43,532 nucleotides of DNA from an uncultured Oscillospiraceae bacterium (GCA_900543305.1 UQQZ01000012.1:1-43532); one strand, 5' to 3'; shown: positions 31,952-39,632, counted from the stretch's first letter. The notes: a model not told the origin generated them from the letters alone. Translations and numbers: made by a program.

Positions 31952-33622
31952 ATGGCAAACCATGCACAAGTAGAGGGATACCTGCACACAAAGGGCAGAT
32001 GGATGGTCAATGGCCGGGAAGAACCCATTGTCTTACAGGGATGGGCGGCCGGCAACTGGATGAACCCGGAAGGCTATATGGTGGACGGAATTCCCGGCAT
32101 GTACGGTTTTACGGATATGGGCGGAGGCCTGGTCAACAATATCCGGTTCGACCGTCAGCGCACCATGGCTTACGGTATCCGGGAGCTGGCGGGCACCCAA
32201 TATGCCAACTCCTTCTGGCAGCGGTGGTACCGGGCCTATCTGGGCGAAAGGGACATCCGTGCCATGGCCGAAATGGGGTACAATTCCCTGCGTCTGGTAT
32301 TGGACGGCAACGCTTTTCTGTACGAGGAACCAGGCATCCAGTTTAACGAGGACACCTTCGCCATGCTGGACCAAGTTCTGGACTGGTGTGAACAGTACCG
32401 GATCTACGCCATTTTGGACCTTCACGCCGCGCCGGGAGGCCAATCCGGTGTCTCCTGTGACAACGGTATCGACAATCAGCCCCACATGTTCACCGAGCCG
32501 GAAAGCTTCCAACGGACCATCCTTCTGTGGGAGGAATTCGCCCGCCGGTACAAGGACCGCTGGATTGTAGGCGCCTATGAACTGCTTAACGAACCCGTAT
32601 CCCCGCCCAGTCTCCGGGGCATGAGCGGCGAACTCCGCCGCTTCTACCAGGAAACCATCCACCGAATCCGCAAGATCGACCAGAAACACATGTTCATCTT
32701 GGAGCCCCCGGCCTTTGCCCACGACATGGCCTTTTTTGACCAGGGATTCGACCCGGAATATGACAACTGGGCATACTCGGTTCACCTGTATTGGTTCAAT
32801 CCCCAAATGTCGGATTTCTATCAGTACCTGGAACCTTCCCGCCGGCTGAACGTACCGGTATGGATCGGCGAAGGACGCGGCAAACCTGCGGATATGGCTG
32901 TGTTTTACGATATGGTGGCGGAATATGGAGTGGGATTTAACGTTTTCTGCTGGAAATATATGCGGGACGAAAAGGGCAACGCCGACAATGGGCTGCTTTC
33001 CTACCCCATGCCGGAGGGCTGGGAAAAAATTGCACGGTATATCGACCAGGGCGGCCCCCGGCCTTCCTATGAGGAATCCCAAAAGCTGCTGGATGCTTGG
33101 ATAGAAAACAGCCGGTACGAACATTGTCAGGCGATCCCCGGCATGGCAGACAGCACCCTGCGCCGCCAAGGGATCACCTTGCCCGGTGCAGGGTACGACA
33201 GTTGGGGCGGTCAGGGGGTCTCTTATAGGGGAACCTGGCGGGAAGGCAATGTATACGCCTACCGGGCAGAGGATCAGATCAAGATGGTCCGCAAAGAGGG
33301 CTCCCCGATCCCCCATATTTTCGACAAGCCCATTTCCGGTTTGGAACATCTGCTGGTGGATCTGCGCCCCGGAGAGTTTGTGTGCTATTCCGTCAACCAG
33401 GTGGTAACGCCAAAGGCTCCCCGGCTGACCGGTACAGCCCTGGAGGACACGCTCTGCCTGGTGACCGTGGGCGAAACCATCCAGGAGTTCCGCTGGGAGA
33501 AAGGGGCTGCTTTAAAGGGAATTCCCTTGCTGCCTATGATTCCCGGCCACCGCTGCAGGGTAAAACTGCAAGTTGAAACCGGAGAACTGCTGGTGGAACA
33601 GATAGAATTTCCCCGAACTTGA
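31952..33622 (+). CDS. Glycoside hydrolase family 5-like enzyme, cytoplasmic
   Basis: A 556-residue TIM-barrel glycosidase. The catalytic acid/base is Glu214 in YELLNEPVSPP (the GH5 NEP motif), the nucleophile Glu307 in VPVWIGEGRGKP, and His278/Tyr280 in YSVHLYWFN line the site. The N-terminal segment RWMVNGREEPIVLQGWAAGN is typical of GH5 starts. Residues from about 400 form an extra C-terminal domain, probably beta-rich, unrecognised. No signal peptide, so it acts on imported oligosaccharides or glycosides. The ATG at 31952 has AGGAGGA 8 bases upstream; the frame opens 15 codons earlier without support. An FGGY kinase follows after 123 bases without a terminator. The subfamily and substrate (beta-glucan, mannan or glucoside) cannot be set by eye. 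Confidence 0.85.
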   Translation: MANHAQVEGYLHTKGRWMVNGREEPIVLQGWAAGNWMNPEGYMVDGIPGMYGFTDMGGGLVNNIRFDRQRTMAYGIRELAGTQYANSFWQRWYRAYLGERDIRAMAEMGYNSLRLVLDGNAFLYEEPGIQFNEDTFAMLDQVLDWCEQYRIYAILDLHAAPGGQSGVSCDNGIDNQPHMFTEPESFQRTILLWEEFARRYKDRWIVGAYELLNEPVSPPSLRGMSGELRRFYQETIHRIRKIDQKHMFILEPPAFAHDMAFFDQGFDPEYDNWAYSVHLYWFNPQMSDFYQYLEPSRRLNVPVWIGEGRGKPADMAVFYDMVAEYGVGFNVFCWKYMRDEKGNADNGLLSYPMPEGWEKIARYIDQGGPRPSYEESQKLLDAWIENSRYEHCQAIPGMADSTLRRQGITLPGAGYDSWGGQGVSYRGTWREGNVYAYRAEDQIKMVRKEGSPIPHIFDKPISGLEHLLVDLRPGEFVCYSVNQVVTPKAPRLTGTALEDTLCLVTVGETIQEFRWEKGAALKGIPLLPMIPGHRCRVKLQVETGELLVEQIEFPRT

Positions 33623-33745
33623 AAAATTTCGCTGCTTTTTCCCGAGAAACCATATTCCCAACCCCCACCCTAGCCTCATGTCCAGGCCGGCGAAGGGCCG
33701 CGAAGACTTTGGGGACCTTAACCAAAAAGAAAGAAGGAAAACCAT

Positions 33746-35101
33746 ATGAAAAGCATCGGCATCGACCTGGGAACCACCACCATCAGCATCAATGTGGTGG
33801 AGGACTCCGGCCCTCGGGTGTGGCGGAAACTCACGTTGCCCAATGACGGCTTCCTTGCGACAGACCATCCCTGGGAACGGGTGCAGGATCCGGACCGGAT
33901 CGTCCATCGGGCGAAGACAGCCCTGGAAGAACTCCTGGCAGAAGAAACGGATATCGGGTCCATTGGCCTGACAGGTCAGATGCACGGCATCGTCTATGTG
34001 GATGAACAGGGCCGCGGGGTCAGCCCCCTGTATACCTGGCAGGACGGCAGAGGGGATCTGCCCGATTTTGAAGGCAAAAGCGTATGCCAGCTTCTCCGGG
34101 AACAACAGGGGATCAAGGCCGCTTCCGGATACGGAGTGATCACTCACCTGTATCTGCTGAAAAAAGGCCTGGTGCCCCCTCAGGCTGTCAGTTTCTGCAC
34201 CATTGCCGACTACCTGGGCATGGCGCTCACCGGGCGGACCCGACCCTTGCTCCATGGAAGCCAGGCTGCCAGCTTGGGGCTGTTTCAGGGAGAAACACTT
34301 ACGTTTCGGGAAGATCTGGTCCGGCCCTGGGGGATGGATCCCTCCTTTTTCCCGGAGGTCACTGGAGAATTGAAGCTCTTGGGAGAATTCCGGGGGATTC
34401 CTGTCAGTGTGTCCTTAGGAGACAACCAGGCCAGCTTTTTCGGATCTGTACGCCAGGCGGAGGACACCCTCCTGGTCAACGTGGGGACAGGGGCACAGAT
34501 TTCCGTGCTTTTCCCCCGATTTGTGGATCTGCCGGGCCTGGAAGCCCGGCCTTTTCTGGGAAACACGGTACTGCTGGTAGGAGCCACCCTGTGCGGCGGC
34601 GCCGCCTATGCCGCTTTGGAGGGCTTTTTCCGGGAGTACGCTGTGGCGGCAGGGGCGCCGGACGTACCCCAATACGCCGTGATGCAATCTCTCCTGGAAG
34701 CCCAAGAGGATCTCTCTTCCCCCTGGCAGGTGCGGACCACCTTCTCAGGCACCCGGGAAAATCCCCGGGAAGCCGGGTCCATTCAGGGGATCCGCAGGGA
34801 AAATTTTCACCCTGCCCAGCTGATCCGCGGGGTGCTGTCCGGCATGGCCCAGGAACTGTACCAACTGTATGAGACTATGCACCGGGAACTGGGCGTTTCC
34901 CGAAGCCTGTTGGTGGCCTCGGGCAACGGGGTCCGGCAAAATGCGTTCCTGCAAACCATCCTGGCCCATCGGTTCCATATGCCTCTGGAACTGGTGGAAA
35001 ACCAGGAGGAGGCCGCCTTTGGGGCAGCCATCAGCGCCCTGGCCGCCATCGGGAAACTTTCCCCTGAGAAATGGCTGGGGATGAGAGAATCTACCCTGTA
35101 A
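33746..35101 (+). CDS. FGGY-family carbohydrate kinase (sedoheptulokinase/xylulokinase-like)
   Basis: A 451-residue ATP-dependent sugar kinase. Features: N-terminal phosphate loop IGIDLGTTTISINVV, the sugar-contact LTGQMHGIV (76-83), the catalytic base Asp226 in LGDNQASFFGS, NVGTGAQISV and a C-terminal adenosine site around LVASGNGVRQNAFLQ. The QMHG signature is shared by xylulokinases and sedoheptulokinases; the rather short length and SLGDNQASFFG suit sedoheptulokinase-like proteins better. The ATG at 33746 has AAAGAAGGAAA upstream. It follows the GH5 gene, probably in one transcript; the glycosidase may free the sugar or polyol that the kinase phosphorylates (inference). No dedicated sugar transporter is nearby. 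Confidence 0.88.
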   Translation: MKSIGIDLGTTTISINVVEDSGPRVWRKLTLPNDGFLATDHPWERVQDPDRIVHRAKTALEELLAEETDIGSIGLTGQMHGIVYVDEQGRGVSPLYTWQDGRGDLPDFEGKSVCQLLREQQGIKAASGYGVITHLYLLKKGLVPPQAVSFCTIADYLGMALTGRTRPLLHGSQAASLGLFQGETLTFREDLVRPWGMDPSFFPEVTGELKLLGEFRGIPVSVSLGDNQASFFGSVRQAEDTLLVNVGTGAQISVLFPRFVDLPGLEARPFLGNTVLLVGATLCGGAAYAALEGFFREYAVAAGAPDVPQYAVMQSLLEAQEDLSSPWQVRTTFSGTRENPREAGSIQGIRRENFHPAQLIRGVLSGMAQELYQLYETMHRELGVSRSLLVASGNGVRQNAFLQTILAHRFHMPLELVENQEEAAFGAAISALAAIGKLSPEKWLGMRESTL

Positions 35102-35152
35102 GAAAAAACCGCCTCAACCGGGCCGTAGGCCAAGCTGAGACGGGTGGTGATG

Positions 35153-35181
35153 CCCCGGTTTTACGAAACCGGGGTTTTTGT
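35153..35181 (+). terminator. Terminator of the GH5-kinase genes
   Basis: CCCCGGTTT, TAC loop, GAAACCGGGGTTTTTG followed by more T. Confidence 0.9.
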
Positions 35182-35189
35182 TTTTTCGG

Positions 35190-35558
35190 TCAGAAGAGCA
35201 GGCTCACGCCAAATCCCACCAAGGTGATCACCCCTGCCAGCAAAATGGCAACGGCGTTTGCATTGAGAAAAGAAGCACGCTGTTTTGCTTTAGAGAGCAG
35301 TTTCTGCTCTTCAAAAGTCACCTGGGCGGCGAAGGCTGCCTGGGCGTTGGCGTTTCCAGGGTTGACCGCCCCACCGGTCCGAAGCCTTCCCACCCGGAAC
35401 AGGCCCAAAAGGCCCACCAGGAACGTGAGCAGCCCCAGCACAAAGGCCACATCCGTAAATCCGCTGCCCTCCCACCGGCTTCCCAGCACTCCGGCAATGA
35501 CCAACTCCGCCACGCCGGCAATTCCGCCGATCAACAGCACCTTTTTCCAGCTTTTCAT
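35190..35558 (-). CDS. Small integral membrane protein (DUF3899-like?)
   Basis: A 122-residue protein with three predicted helices (about 7-25 VLLIGGIAGVAELVIAGVL, 35-53 VAFVLGLLTFLVGLLGLF, 101-121 ANAVAILLAGVITLVGFGV) and a polar, Ala/Gln-rich middle (GNANAQAAFAAQVTFEEQKL). The layout resembles DUF3899 proteins of Firmicutes, a guess by pattern only. The ATG at 35558 has GGGAGGAGG upstream. It is monocistronic, with a sigma-A promoter and a nearby shared terminator. Function unknown. Confidence 0.75.
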   Translation of the reverse strand: MKSWKKVLLIGGIAGVAELVIAGVLGSRWEGSGFTDVAFVLGLLTFLVGLLGLFRVGRLRTGGAVNPGNANAQAAFAAQVTFEEQKLLSKAKQRASFLNANAVAILLAGVITLVGFGVSLLF

Positions 35559-35597
35559 AAAAAACGCCTCCTCCCAATAAACTTTATCGGTACTAAT

Positions 35598-35627
35598 AGT
35601 TTATCATGAAGCATTTAACCTTGTCAA
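35598..35627 (-). promoter_or_regulatory. Promoter of the small membrane protein
   Basis: Minus strand TTGACA, 18-base spacer, TAAACT, 40 bases before the ATG. Confidence 0.75.
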
Positions 35628-35698
35628 TCAGGCCCCTTGGGGCGGAACCTAATTTCTCCGTCTTTCCCACCTGTTTTTGTCGATTTTTGGAAAGAATA

Positions 35699-35715
35699 TT
35701 AGGATAAAATCCTAA
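35699..35715. promoter_or_regulatory. Palindromic operator candidate
   Basis: TTAGGAT, AAA, ATCCTAA: a perfect 7-bp dyad, 18 bases upstream of the -35 of the PRTase-like gene. No regulator is encoded beside it. Confidence 0.45.
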
Positions 35716-35733
35716 AAAAATAGCGTTACCATC

Positions 35734-35762
35734 TTGAGTTTTACAGTGGTTTTTGTTATAAT
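35734..35762 (+). promoter_or_regulatory. Sigma-A promoter of the PRTase-like gene
   Basis: TTGAGT, 17-base spacer, TATAAT. It lies 59 bases before the ATG at 35822. Confidence 0.85.
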
Positions 35763-35821
35763 CAATAAAAATACCGCTTCCTCCTGTTTCAAACAAGGTG
35801 GCGGCAGGGAGGTTTGATTTT

Positions 35822-36460
35822 ATGGAAAATCGCAGCATGAAGATTTTGTCCCAAGGGTCCAATGTGCCTCTGAAGCTCATCCAGGGACATTTTGCCACCA
35901 ACCATTCCCACATCAACTGCTATCTGGACATGACTACCTTGAAAACCCGTCAGAGCGAAGCGGAATTGGCTGCCCAGGCTCTGGTACATCACTATATGGC
36001 CACCACCATTGTGGACACCATTCTCTGTCTGGATGGCACCCAGATCATCGGCGCTTATCTGGCCCAGGAACTGAGCCGGGCCGGCTTTGTGTCCATCAAC
36101 GCCCATCAGACCATCTATGTGGTCACACCGGAATATGACGCCACCAGCCAGCTGATCTTCCGGGACAACCTGCAGCCCATGATCCGGGATAAGCATGTGC
36201 TTATTCTCACCGCTTCCGTGACCACCGGCATCAGCGTCCGCAAGGCTATGGAGTGCGTCCAGTACTATGGCGGCACCACTGCCGGCGTCTGCGCCATCTT
36301 CAGTGCTCAGAAGCAGGTGGAAGGCATGGAAATTCAGTCCGTGTTCACCTCCGAAGATATCCCTGGCTATGCCACCTATCCCAACCACGACTGCCCTCTG
36401 TGCAAGCAGAAGGTCAAGGTGGATGCCCTGGTCAACAGCTACGGCTATTCCAAACTGTAA
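35822..36460 (+). CDS. Phosphoribosyltransferase-like protein with altered PRPP motif and C-terminal CxxC
   Basis: A 212-residue protein of the type-I PRTase fold (orotate PRTase-like). The PRPP loop region reads HVLILTASVTTGISVRKAME. Most PRTases have two acidic residues before the VTTG; here they are Thr-Ala, so the usual ribose contacts are missing. The N-terminal part has the hood segment and ILCLDGTQIIGAYLAQEL, where a pyrophosphate loop is expected. The C-terminus carries YPNHDCPLCKQKVKVDALVN, a CxxC that might bind a metal. The ATG at 35822 has GGGAGG upstream; the frame extends 8 codons further. Monocistronic. It resembles clostridial proteins labelled orotate PRTase, but no pyrimidine genes are near, so I leave the substrate open. 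Confidence 0.78.
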   Translation: MENRSMKILSQGSNVPLKLIQGHFATNHSHINCYLDMTTLKTRQSEAELAAQALVHHYMATTIVDTILCLDGTQIIGAYLAQELSRAGFVSINAHQTIYVVTPEYDATSQLIFRDNLQPMIRDKHVLILTASVTTGISVRKAMECVQYYGGTTAGVCAIFSAQKQVEGMEIQSVFTSEDIPGYATYPNHDCPLCKQKVKVDALVNSYGYSKL

Positions 36461-36479
36461 CCCAAACCCTGAAACGAAA

Positions 36480-36513
36480 CGAAGCCCCTGCCGCTGCAGA
36501 GGCTTCTTTTATT
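36480..36513 (+). terminator. Terminator between the PRTase-like gene and the convergent phosphodiesterase
   Basis: GAAGCCCCTGC, loop CGCT, GCAGAGGCTTCTTTTATTTT. Stem with one mismatch followed by T-rich sequence on the plus strand. Confidence 0.8.
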
Positions 36514-36519
36514 TTCCCT

Positions 36520-37062
36520 TTACAGGACCAGACGCTGATACTCTACCCCTTCCAGGTCTTTCCACAGGAACAGGCCATCTTCCAGGGTCATGTAGCTGTG
36601 GGGGCTGTTTTCCTTGGGCAGAGAAACGGAACCGGGATTTAAGTACCAGAAACCCAGGGAATCGTCCTTGGCCGGCACATGGGTGTGCCCATGGAGGAGC
36701 ACGTCTCCCGGCTGCAGGGCAGGCGGGGTTTGGAGATTGTAGTGGTGGCCGTGGGTGGCAAAGATCACATGGCCCTTTTGCTCCAGCAGACAGTAGTCAG
36801 CCAGCACCGGGAAGGGCAGGACCATCTGGTCCACCTCCGCCTCACAGTTGCCCCGCACACAGAACACCCGATCTTTCATCCCGCTGAGCTGGGCAATGAC
36901 CTCCTTGGGAGCGTATGCCTCCGGCAAATCGTTGCGGGGTCCGTGGTACAGCAGGTCCCCCAGCAGCAGCAACCGGTCCGCCGCCTCCCGGCGAAAGGCC
37001 AGCAGCATCTTTTCACAATACAGAGCGGAACCGTGAATATCCGAAGCGATCATCCATTTCAT
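36520..37062 (-). CDS. YfcE-like metallophosphodiesterase
   Basis: A 180-residue calcineurin-like phosphodiesterase. Motifs in order: ASDIHGS, LLGDLLYHGPRND, VRGNCEAEV, ATHGHHYN, LLHGHTHVP, and NPGSVSLPKE. These supply the two-metal site of the MJ0936/YfcE group, which hydrolyse artificial phosphodiesters; the physiological substrate is unsettled. The ATG at 37062 is chosen because AGAAAGGA ends 10 bases before it; an in-frame GTG at 37071 is too close. It has a strong promoter and no partner genes. Confidence 0.9.
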   Translation of the reverse strand: MKWMIASDIHGSALYCEKMLLAFRREAADRLLLLGDLLYHGPRNDLPEAYAPKEVIAQLSGMKDRVFCVRGNCEAEVDQMVLPFPVLADYCLLEQKGHVIFATHGHHYNLQTPPALQPGDVLLHGHTHVPAKDDSLGFWYLNPGSVSLPKENSPHSYMTLEDGLFLWKDLEGVEYQRLVL

Positions 37063-37100
37063 GGGACGCACATCCTTTCTAGCGCAAAATTCTGCACTTT

Positions 37101-37129
37101 ATTGTACCAGGATCGAAAGATTCTTGCAA
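37101..37129 (-). promoter_or_regulatory. Promoter of the YfcE-like gene
   Basis: Minus strand TTGCAA, 17-base spacer, TACAAT, 38 bases before its ATG. It is back to back with the promoter of the GNAT gene. Confidence 0.8.
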
Positions 37130-37135
37130 TTGACT

Positions 37136-37164
37136 TTGACTTTTTCTCCAAAATAGGGTAGCCT
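37136..37164 (+). promoter_or_regulatory. Promoter of the small GNAT gene
   Basis: TTGACT, 17-base spacer, TAGCCT; 30 bases before the ATG at 37195. Confidence 0.6.
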
Positions 37165-37194
37165 AATAGGTATCTCGGGAAAGGAGTGTTTTTT

Positions 37195-37473
37195 ATGGAT
37201 TTCCAAACAAGTGAAGGGCGAATTTTCGCCTTGGGAGAAGACGGCAAAGTCTTGGCTGAGGTCACCTTCCCCACAGGACCCGATGGAGTGGCGGATATCA
37301 ACCACACCTTCGTGGATGAAAGTCTCCGGGGCCAAGGGGTGGCCAGTCAGCTGCTCCGGGCCGCTGCGGACCAGATTCGGGCCCAGGGAAAAAAGACAAA
37401 GCTCACCTGCAGCTATGCGGTAACCTGGTTCGAAAAGCACCCGGAAGAACAGGATCTGGTTGTGAAAGAGTAA
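37195..37473 (+). CDS. Small GNAT-fold N-acetyltransferase (YjdJ/COG2388 type)
   Basis: A 92-residue minimal GNAT domain. The acetyl-CoA pyrophosphate loop is VDESLRGQGVASQLLRAAAD (39-58), preceded by DINHTFV and followed by CSYAVTWFEKHPE near the C-terminus, the ordering seen in COG2388 single-domain proteins. Substrate is unknown; this group lacks the N-terminal helices that bind acceptors in larger GNATs. The ATG at 37195 has GAAAGGAG 8 bases upstream; a GTG at 37186 overlaps that site. Its transcript may continue to the hairpin at 37613. Confidence 0.85.
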   Translation: MDFQTSEGRIFALGEDGKVLAEVTFPTGPDGVADINHTFVDESLRGQGVASQLLRAAADQIRAQGKKTKLTCSYAVTWFEKHPEEQDLVVKE

Positions 37474-37612
37474 TCTTCAAAAAGTGTTTTCCCTGTGTTC
37501 ATTTTCTGGACATAGAAACCGGGTATTCTATGACCATGGCACAGGGTAAGGCCCTTGAGCAAGGCCAACTAAAGCCAGAATTTCATGTAGCTTCATTCTT
37601 CCTCTCTGGAAG

Positions 37613-37641
37613 GGACCGCAGTCAGGCGGTCTCTTCTTTTT
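37613..37641 (+). terminator. Terminator 140 bases after the GNAT gene
   Basis: GACCGC, loop AGTCAG, GCGGTC then TCTTCTTTTTTT. It points to a transcript reaching here: either a long 3' region of the GNAT mRNA or a separate small RNA. The stretch 37474-37612 has one bulged hairpin, GGCCCTTG/CAAGGCC (37550-37566), and no plus-strand gene. Confidence 0.75.
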
Positions 37642-37649
37642 TTGCCCAT

Positions 37650-38867
37650 TTATACCAGCTGGAAGGAACCGAACACCCCGTCGTAACCGGGTTCCCAGCG
37701 GACTGTCCCTTCCCGCAGGCACCGGACGGCACGGGCCACCTGCTCTCCCCCTTCCCGGGTCACCGCTTCCAGAGGCACTTCCCCCAAAATGGAAAATTCC
37801 GAACCCAAGTCCCCCAGGAGTTTTTCATAGAGCCCCTGTACCCCTTTTGTCTGTTCTCCCCGACCCAGACAGGCTGCCAACAGCTCCGGCAAGGGAATCC
37901 ACCGGACAAAGGGCTTTCTGGTCGTCTCCCCCTGGGGACGGTCCGCCAAATCCTCCACCCGGTGCTGGACCCCTACGGTCAGCCGCCGGCCGCACACAGG
38001 GCAGACGCCTCCCAGATGATTGGTCTCCCCGGGATACAGCCGAACCCCGCAGTTCCGGTGGCCGTCCAAATGATACTTTCCCTCCTGAGGGAAAAACTCC
38101 ACCGTCCCCCACAGGCCATCCCCGGTTTCCAGGGCTCGTTTTACCGCCGGATAGGAGCACTCTGTCTCCAGCACATCTGCCTCCCGTCCCAGCTTCCGGG
38201 GCGAATGGGCGTCGGAATGGGACACCAGCTGATATTTATCCAGACGGGACACTTGGCCGTTCATGGGAGGATCTGAGGAAAGCCCTGTCTCCAAGGCGTG
38301 GATGTGCCCTGACAAATCCCCAAAGCACTCCTCCACCGAGTCAAATCCCGAAAAAGCCCCCAGCAGAGAAAAATGGGGCGTCCAGATGTGGGCGGGAATC
38401 AGCATGGCTTGGGGGCAGGCCTCCAAAGTCAGCTCCAGCAGATCCCGGGCGGAAAGTCCCAAAATGGGGCGGCCGTCGGAATGGAGGTTCCCCACCTTTT
38501 CCAGTTCCCGGGAAACCTTCTCCCCCGCTTCCAGGCTGGGCAGCAGGATCACATTGTGAATTTTCCGGGTTTTTCCTCCCTGCTTGTAAATGGAGCTGAT
38601 CTCTCCGGAAATCATGAACCGGGGGGATACCTGTTCTCCAGCCCCTTCCCAAGGAAGACGAAATTCCTCCCGCAGACGGTAAAGGCCCTCTTCCGCCGGT
38701 TCCAGCTGCTCCTTCATCTCCTGCCGCCAGGCCGGATGGGTAAAGTCTCCGGTTCCCAACAGAGCAATTCCCTTTTTCCGTCCCCACAGGTCCAGATGGG
38801 GCAGATCGCAATCCCGACTGGTGGCCATGGCATAGTGAGAATGAACGTGCAAATCGGCGTAAAACAT
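37650..38867 (-). CDS. Endonuclease Q-like PHP-domain nuclease with zinc ribbon
   Basis: A 405-residue PHP-superfamily phosphoesterase (COG1379). The metal-binding start DLHVHSHYAM (His7, His9), GTGDFTHP, SGEISSIYK, IPAHIWTPHFS and VSHSDAHSP (His217, Asp219, His221) follow the PHP pattern. The C-terminal zinc ribbon (Cys273, Cys289-CPVC-Cys292) runs into RRLTVGVQHRVEDLADR, a hallmark of EndoQ relatives. Archaeal and a few bacterial EndoQ enzymes nick DNA 5' of deaminated bases such as hypoxanthine and uracil. Activity here is inferred from family. The ATG at 38867 has GGGAGGAAG upstream. It is divergent from an alkylguanine methyltransferase, another repair enzyme, which supports a DNA repair role. 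Confidence 0.88.
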   Translation of the reverse strand: MFYADLHVHSHYAMATSRDCDLPHLDLWGRKKGIALLGTGDFTHPAWRQEMKEQLEPAEEGLYRLREEFRLPWEGAGEQVSPRFMISGEISSIYKQGGKTRKIHNVILLPSLEAGEKVSRELEKVGNLHSDGRPILGLSARDLLELTLEACPQAMLIPAHIWTPHFSLLGAFSGFDSVEECFGDLSGHIHALETGLSSDPPMNGQVSRLDKYQLVSHSDAHSPRKLGREADVLETECSYPAVKRALETGDGLWGTVEFFPQEGKYHLDGHRNCGVRLYPGETNHLGGVCPVCGRRLTVGVQHRVEDLADRPQGETTRKPFVRWIPLPELLAACLGRGEQTKGVQGLYEKLLGDLGSEFSILGEVPLEAVTREGGEQVARAVRCLREGTVRWEPGYDGVFGSFQLV

Positions 38868-38930
38868 AAGCTTCCTCCCGGTGTGTTTTCCCCATTATAG
38901 GCCCTTTTTCTCTCCGCCGCAAGGAAAGCC

Positions 38931-38959
38931 TTTGCAAATTTCCTTCCCTCCGGTATACT
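38931..38959 (+). promoter_or_regulatory. Promoter of the alkyltransferase gene
   Basis: TTTGCA, 17-base spacer, TATACT, 32 bases before the ATG. Confidence 0.75.
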
Positions 38960-38991
38960 GAAAGAAGAGAAACGGGAAAGGACGGGACACT

Positions 38992-39459
38992 ATGAAAGCC
39001 TATCAACATCTGACCTCCCCGGTGGGAATATTGACCTTGGTGGAGGAAGAGGGCTCCCTGACCGGACTCCTCTTCGGCTCCCTGACCCCTGAGGATGGAA
39101 GTCTGAAAAACACTTCCCTGCTGCAAGAGGCTGCCCGGCAGCTGGAGGAATACTTTGCCGGGCAGCGCCGGGAATTTTCCCTGCCCCTCTCTCCTCGGGG
39201 CACCGCCTTTCAGCGGCAGGGATGGGGAGCCCTTTGCACCATTCCCTACGGAGAAACCAGGTCCTACGGGGAAATCGCCCGTCAGATTGGTTCGCCCAAG
39301 GCTTGCCGGGCAGTGGGTATGGCCAACCATCGGAACCCCATCTCCATTGTGATTCCCTGTCACCGGGTGGTGGGAGCCCATGGAACTCTCACCGGTTATG
39401 GAGGAGGCCTTGCCGCAAAAGAGTTCCTGCTGAGGCTGGAACGGGAAAACGTTGGGTAA
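38992..39459 (+). CDS. ogt: Methylated-DNA-[protein]-cysteine S-methyltransferase
   Basis: A 155-residue suicide repair protein that removes alkyl groups from O6-alkylguanine. The active-site IPCHRVVGAHG contains the acceptor Cys123. It is preceded by the DNA-binding helix-turn-helix YGETRSYGEIARQIG and the 'arginine finger' ACRAVGMANHRNP. There is no Ada regulatory domain, so it is the Ogt/MGMT type. The ATG at 38992 follows GAAAGGACG. It is divergent from the EndoQ-like gene with 124 bases between starts. No terminator separates it from the ABC exporter downstream, but the latter has its own promoter. Confidence 0.95.
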   Translation: MKAYQHLTSPVGILTLVEEEGSLTGLLFGSLTPEDGSLKNTSLLQEAARQLEEYFAGQRREFSLPLSPRGTAFQRQGWGALCTIPYGETRSYGEIARQIGSPKACRAVGMANHRNPISIVIPCHRVVGAHGTLTGYGGGLAAKEFLLRLERENVG

Positions 39460-39475
39460 CCAAAGGAATTCCCTC

Positions 39476-39504
39476 TTGTCTTTCTTCCTGGAATGTGCTA
39501 AAGT
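39476..39504 (+). promoter_or_regulatory. Promoter of the ABC exporter leader
   Basis: TTGTCT, 17-base spacer, TAAAGT. Transcription would start near 39511, giving a leader of about 120 bases before the exporter start. Confidence 0.55.
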
Positions 39505-39542
39505 GAGGCGAAACGCTTCGACAAAGGAAAGGATGATACCGT

Positions 39543-39599
39543 ATGAAAAAAAGCAACCTGTCCAAGAGAAATCACATTTCCGGGAGGGACAGCGTTTAA
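39543..39599 (+). CDS. 18-residue leader peptide of the ABC exporter
   Basis: ATG at 39543 encodes MKKSNLSKRNHISGRDSV and stops at TAA 39597-39599. AAAGGAAAGGATG lies 5-15 bases upstream, a good ribosome binding site. Its last codons overlap the first arm of a hairpin (39582-39589) whose other arm covers the sequence that can mask the exporter's ribosome binding site. Short basic leader peptides in this layout control erm, cat and several ABC-F/exporter genes by ribosome stalling. The peptide itself is not a known family. Confidence 0.5.
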   Translation: MKKSNLSKRNHISGRDSV

Positions 39600-39626
39600 A
39601 AAAGTTCCCTCCCTCATCAAGGAGGA
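39582..39626 (+). promoter_or_regulatory. Competing hairpins controlling exporter translation (putative attenuator)
   Basis: Arm 1 GGGAGGGA (39582-39589) pairs perfectly with arm 2 TCCCTCCC (39606-39613). Part of arm 2, CCTCC (39608-39612), can instead pair with arm 3 GGAGG (39621-39625), which is the ribosome binding site of the exporter gene. When arm 1 is occupied by a ribosome on the leader peptide, arm 2 would be free to mask the site; when it is free, arm 2 is sequestered. Pairing is seen; the switching is inferred. Confidence 0.5.
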
Positions 39627-39632
39627 CTTTGT

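Noticed and set aside
31513..32055. A 180-codon minus-strand frame in the gap before the GH5 gene
   Set aside because: It runs across the terminator at 31627 and the GH5 promoter, has no ribosome binding site and looks like random Ser/Phe/Arg-rich translation.
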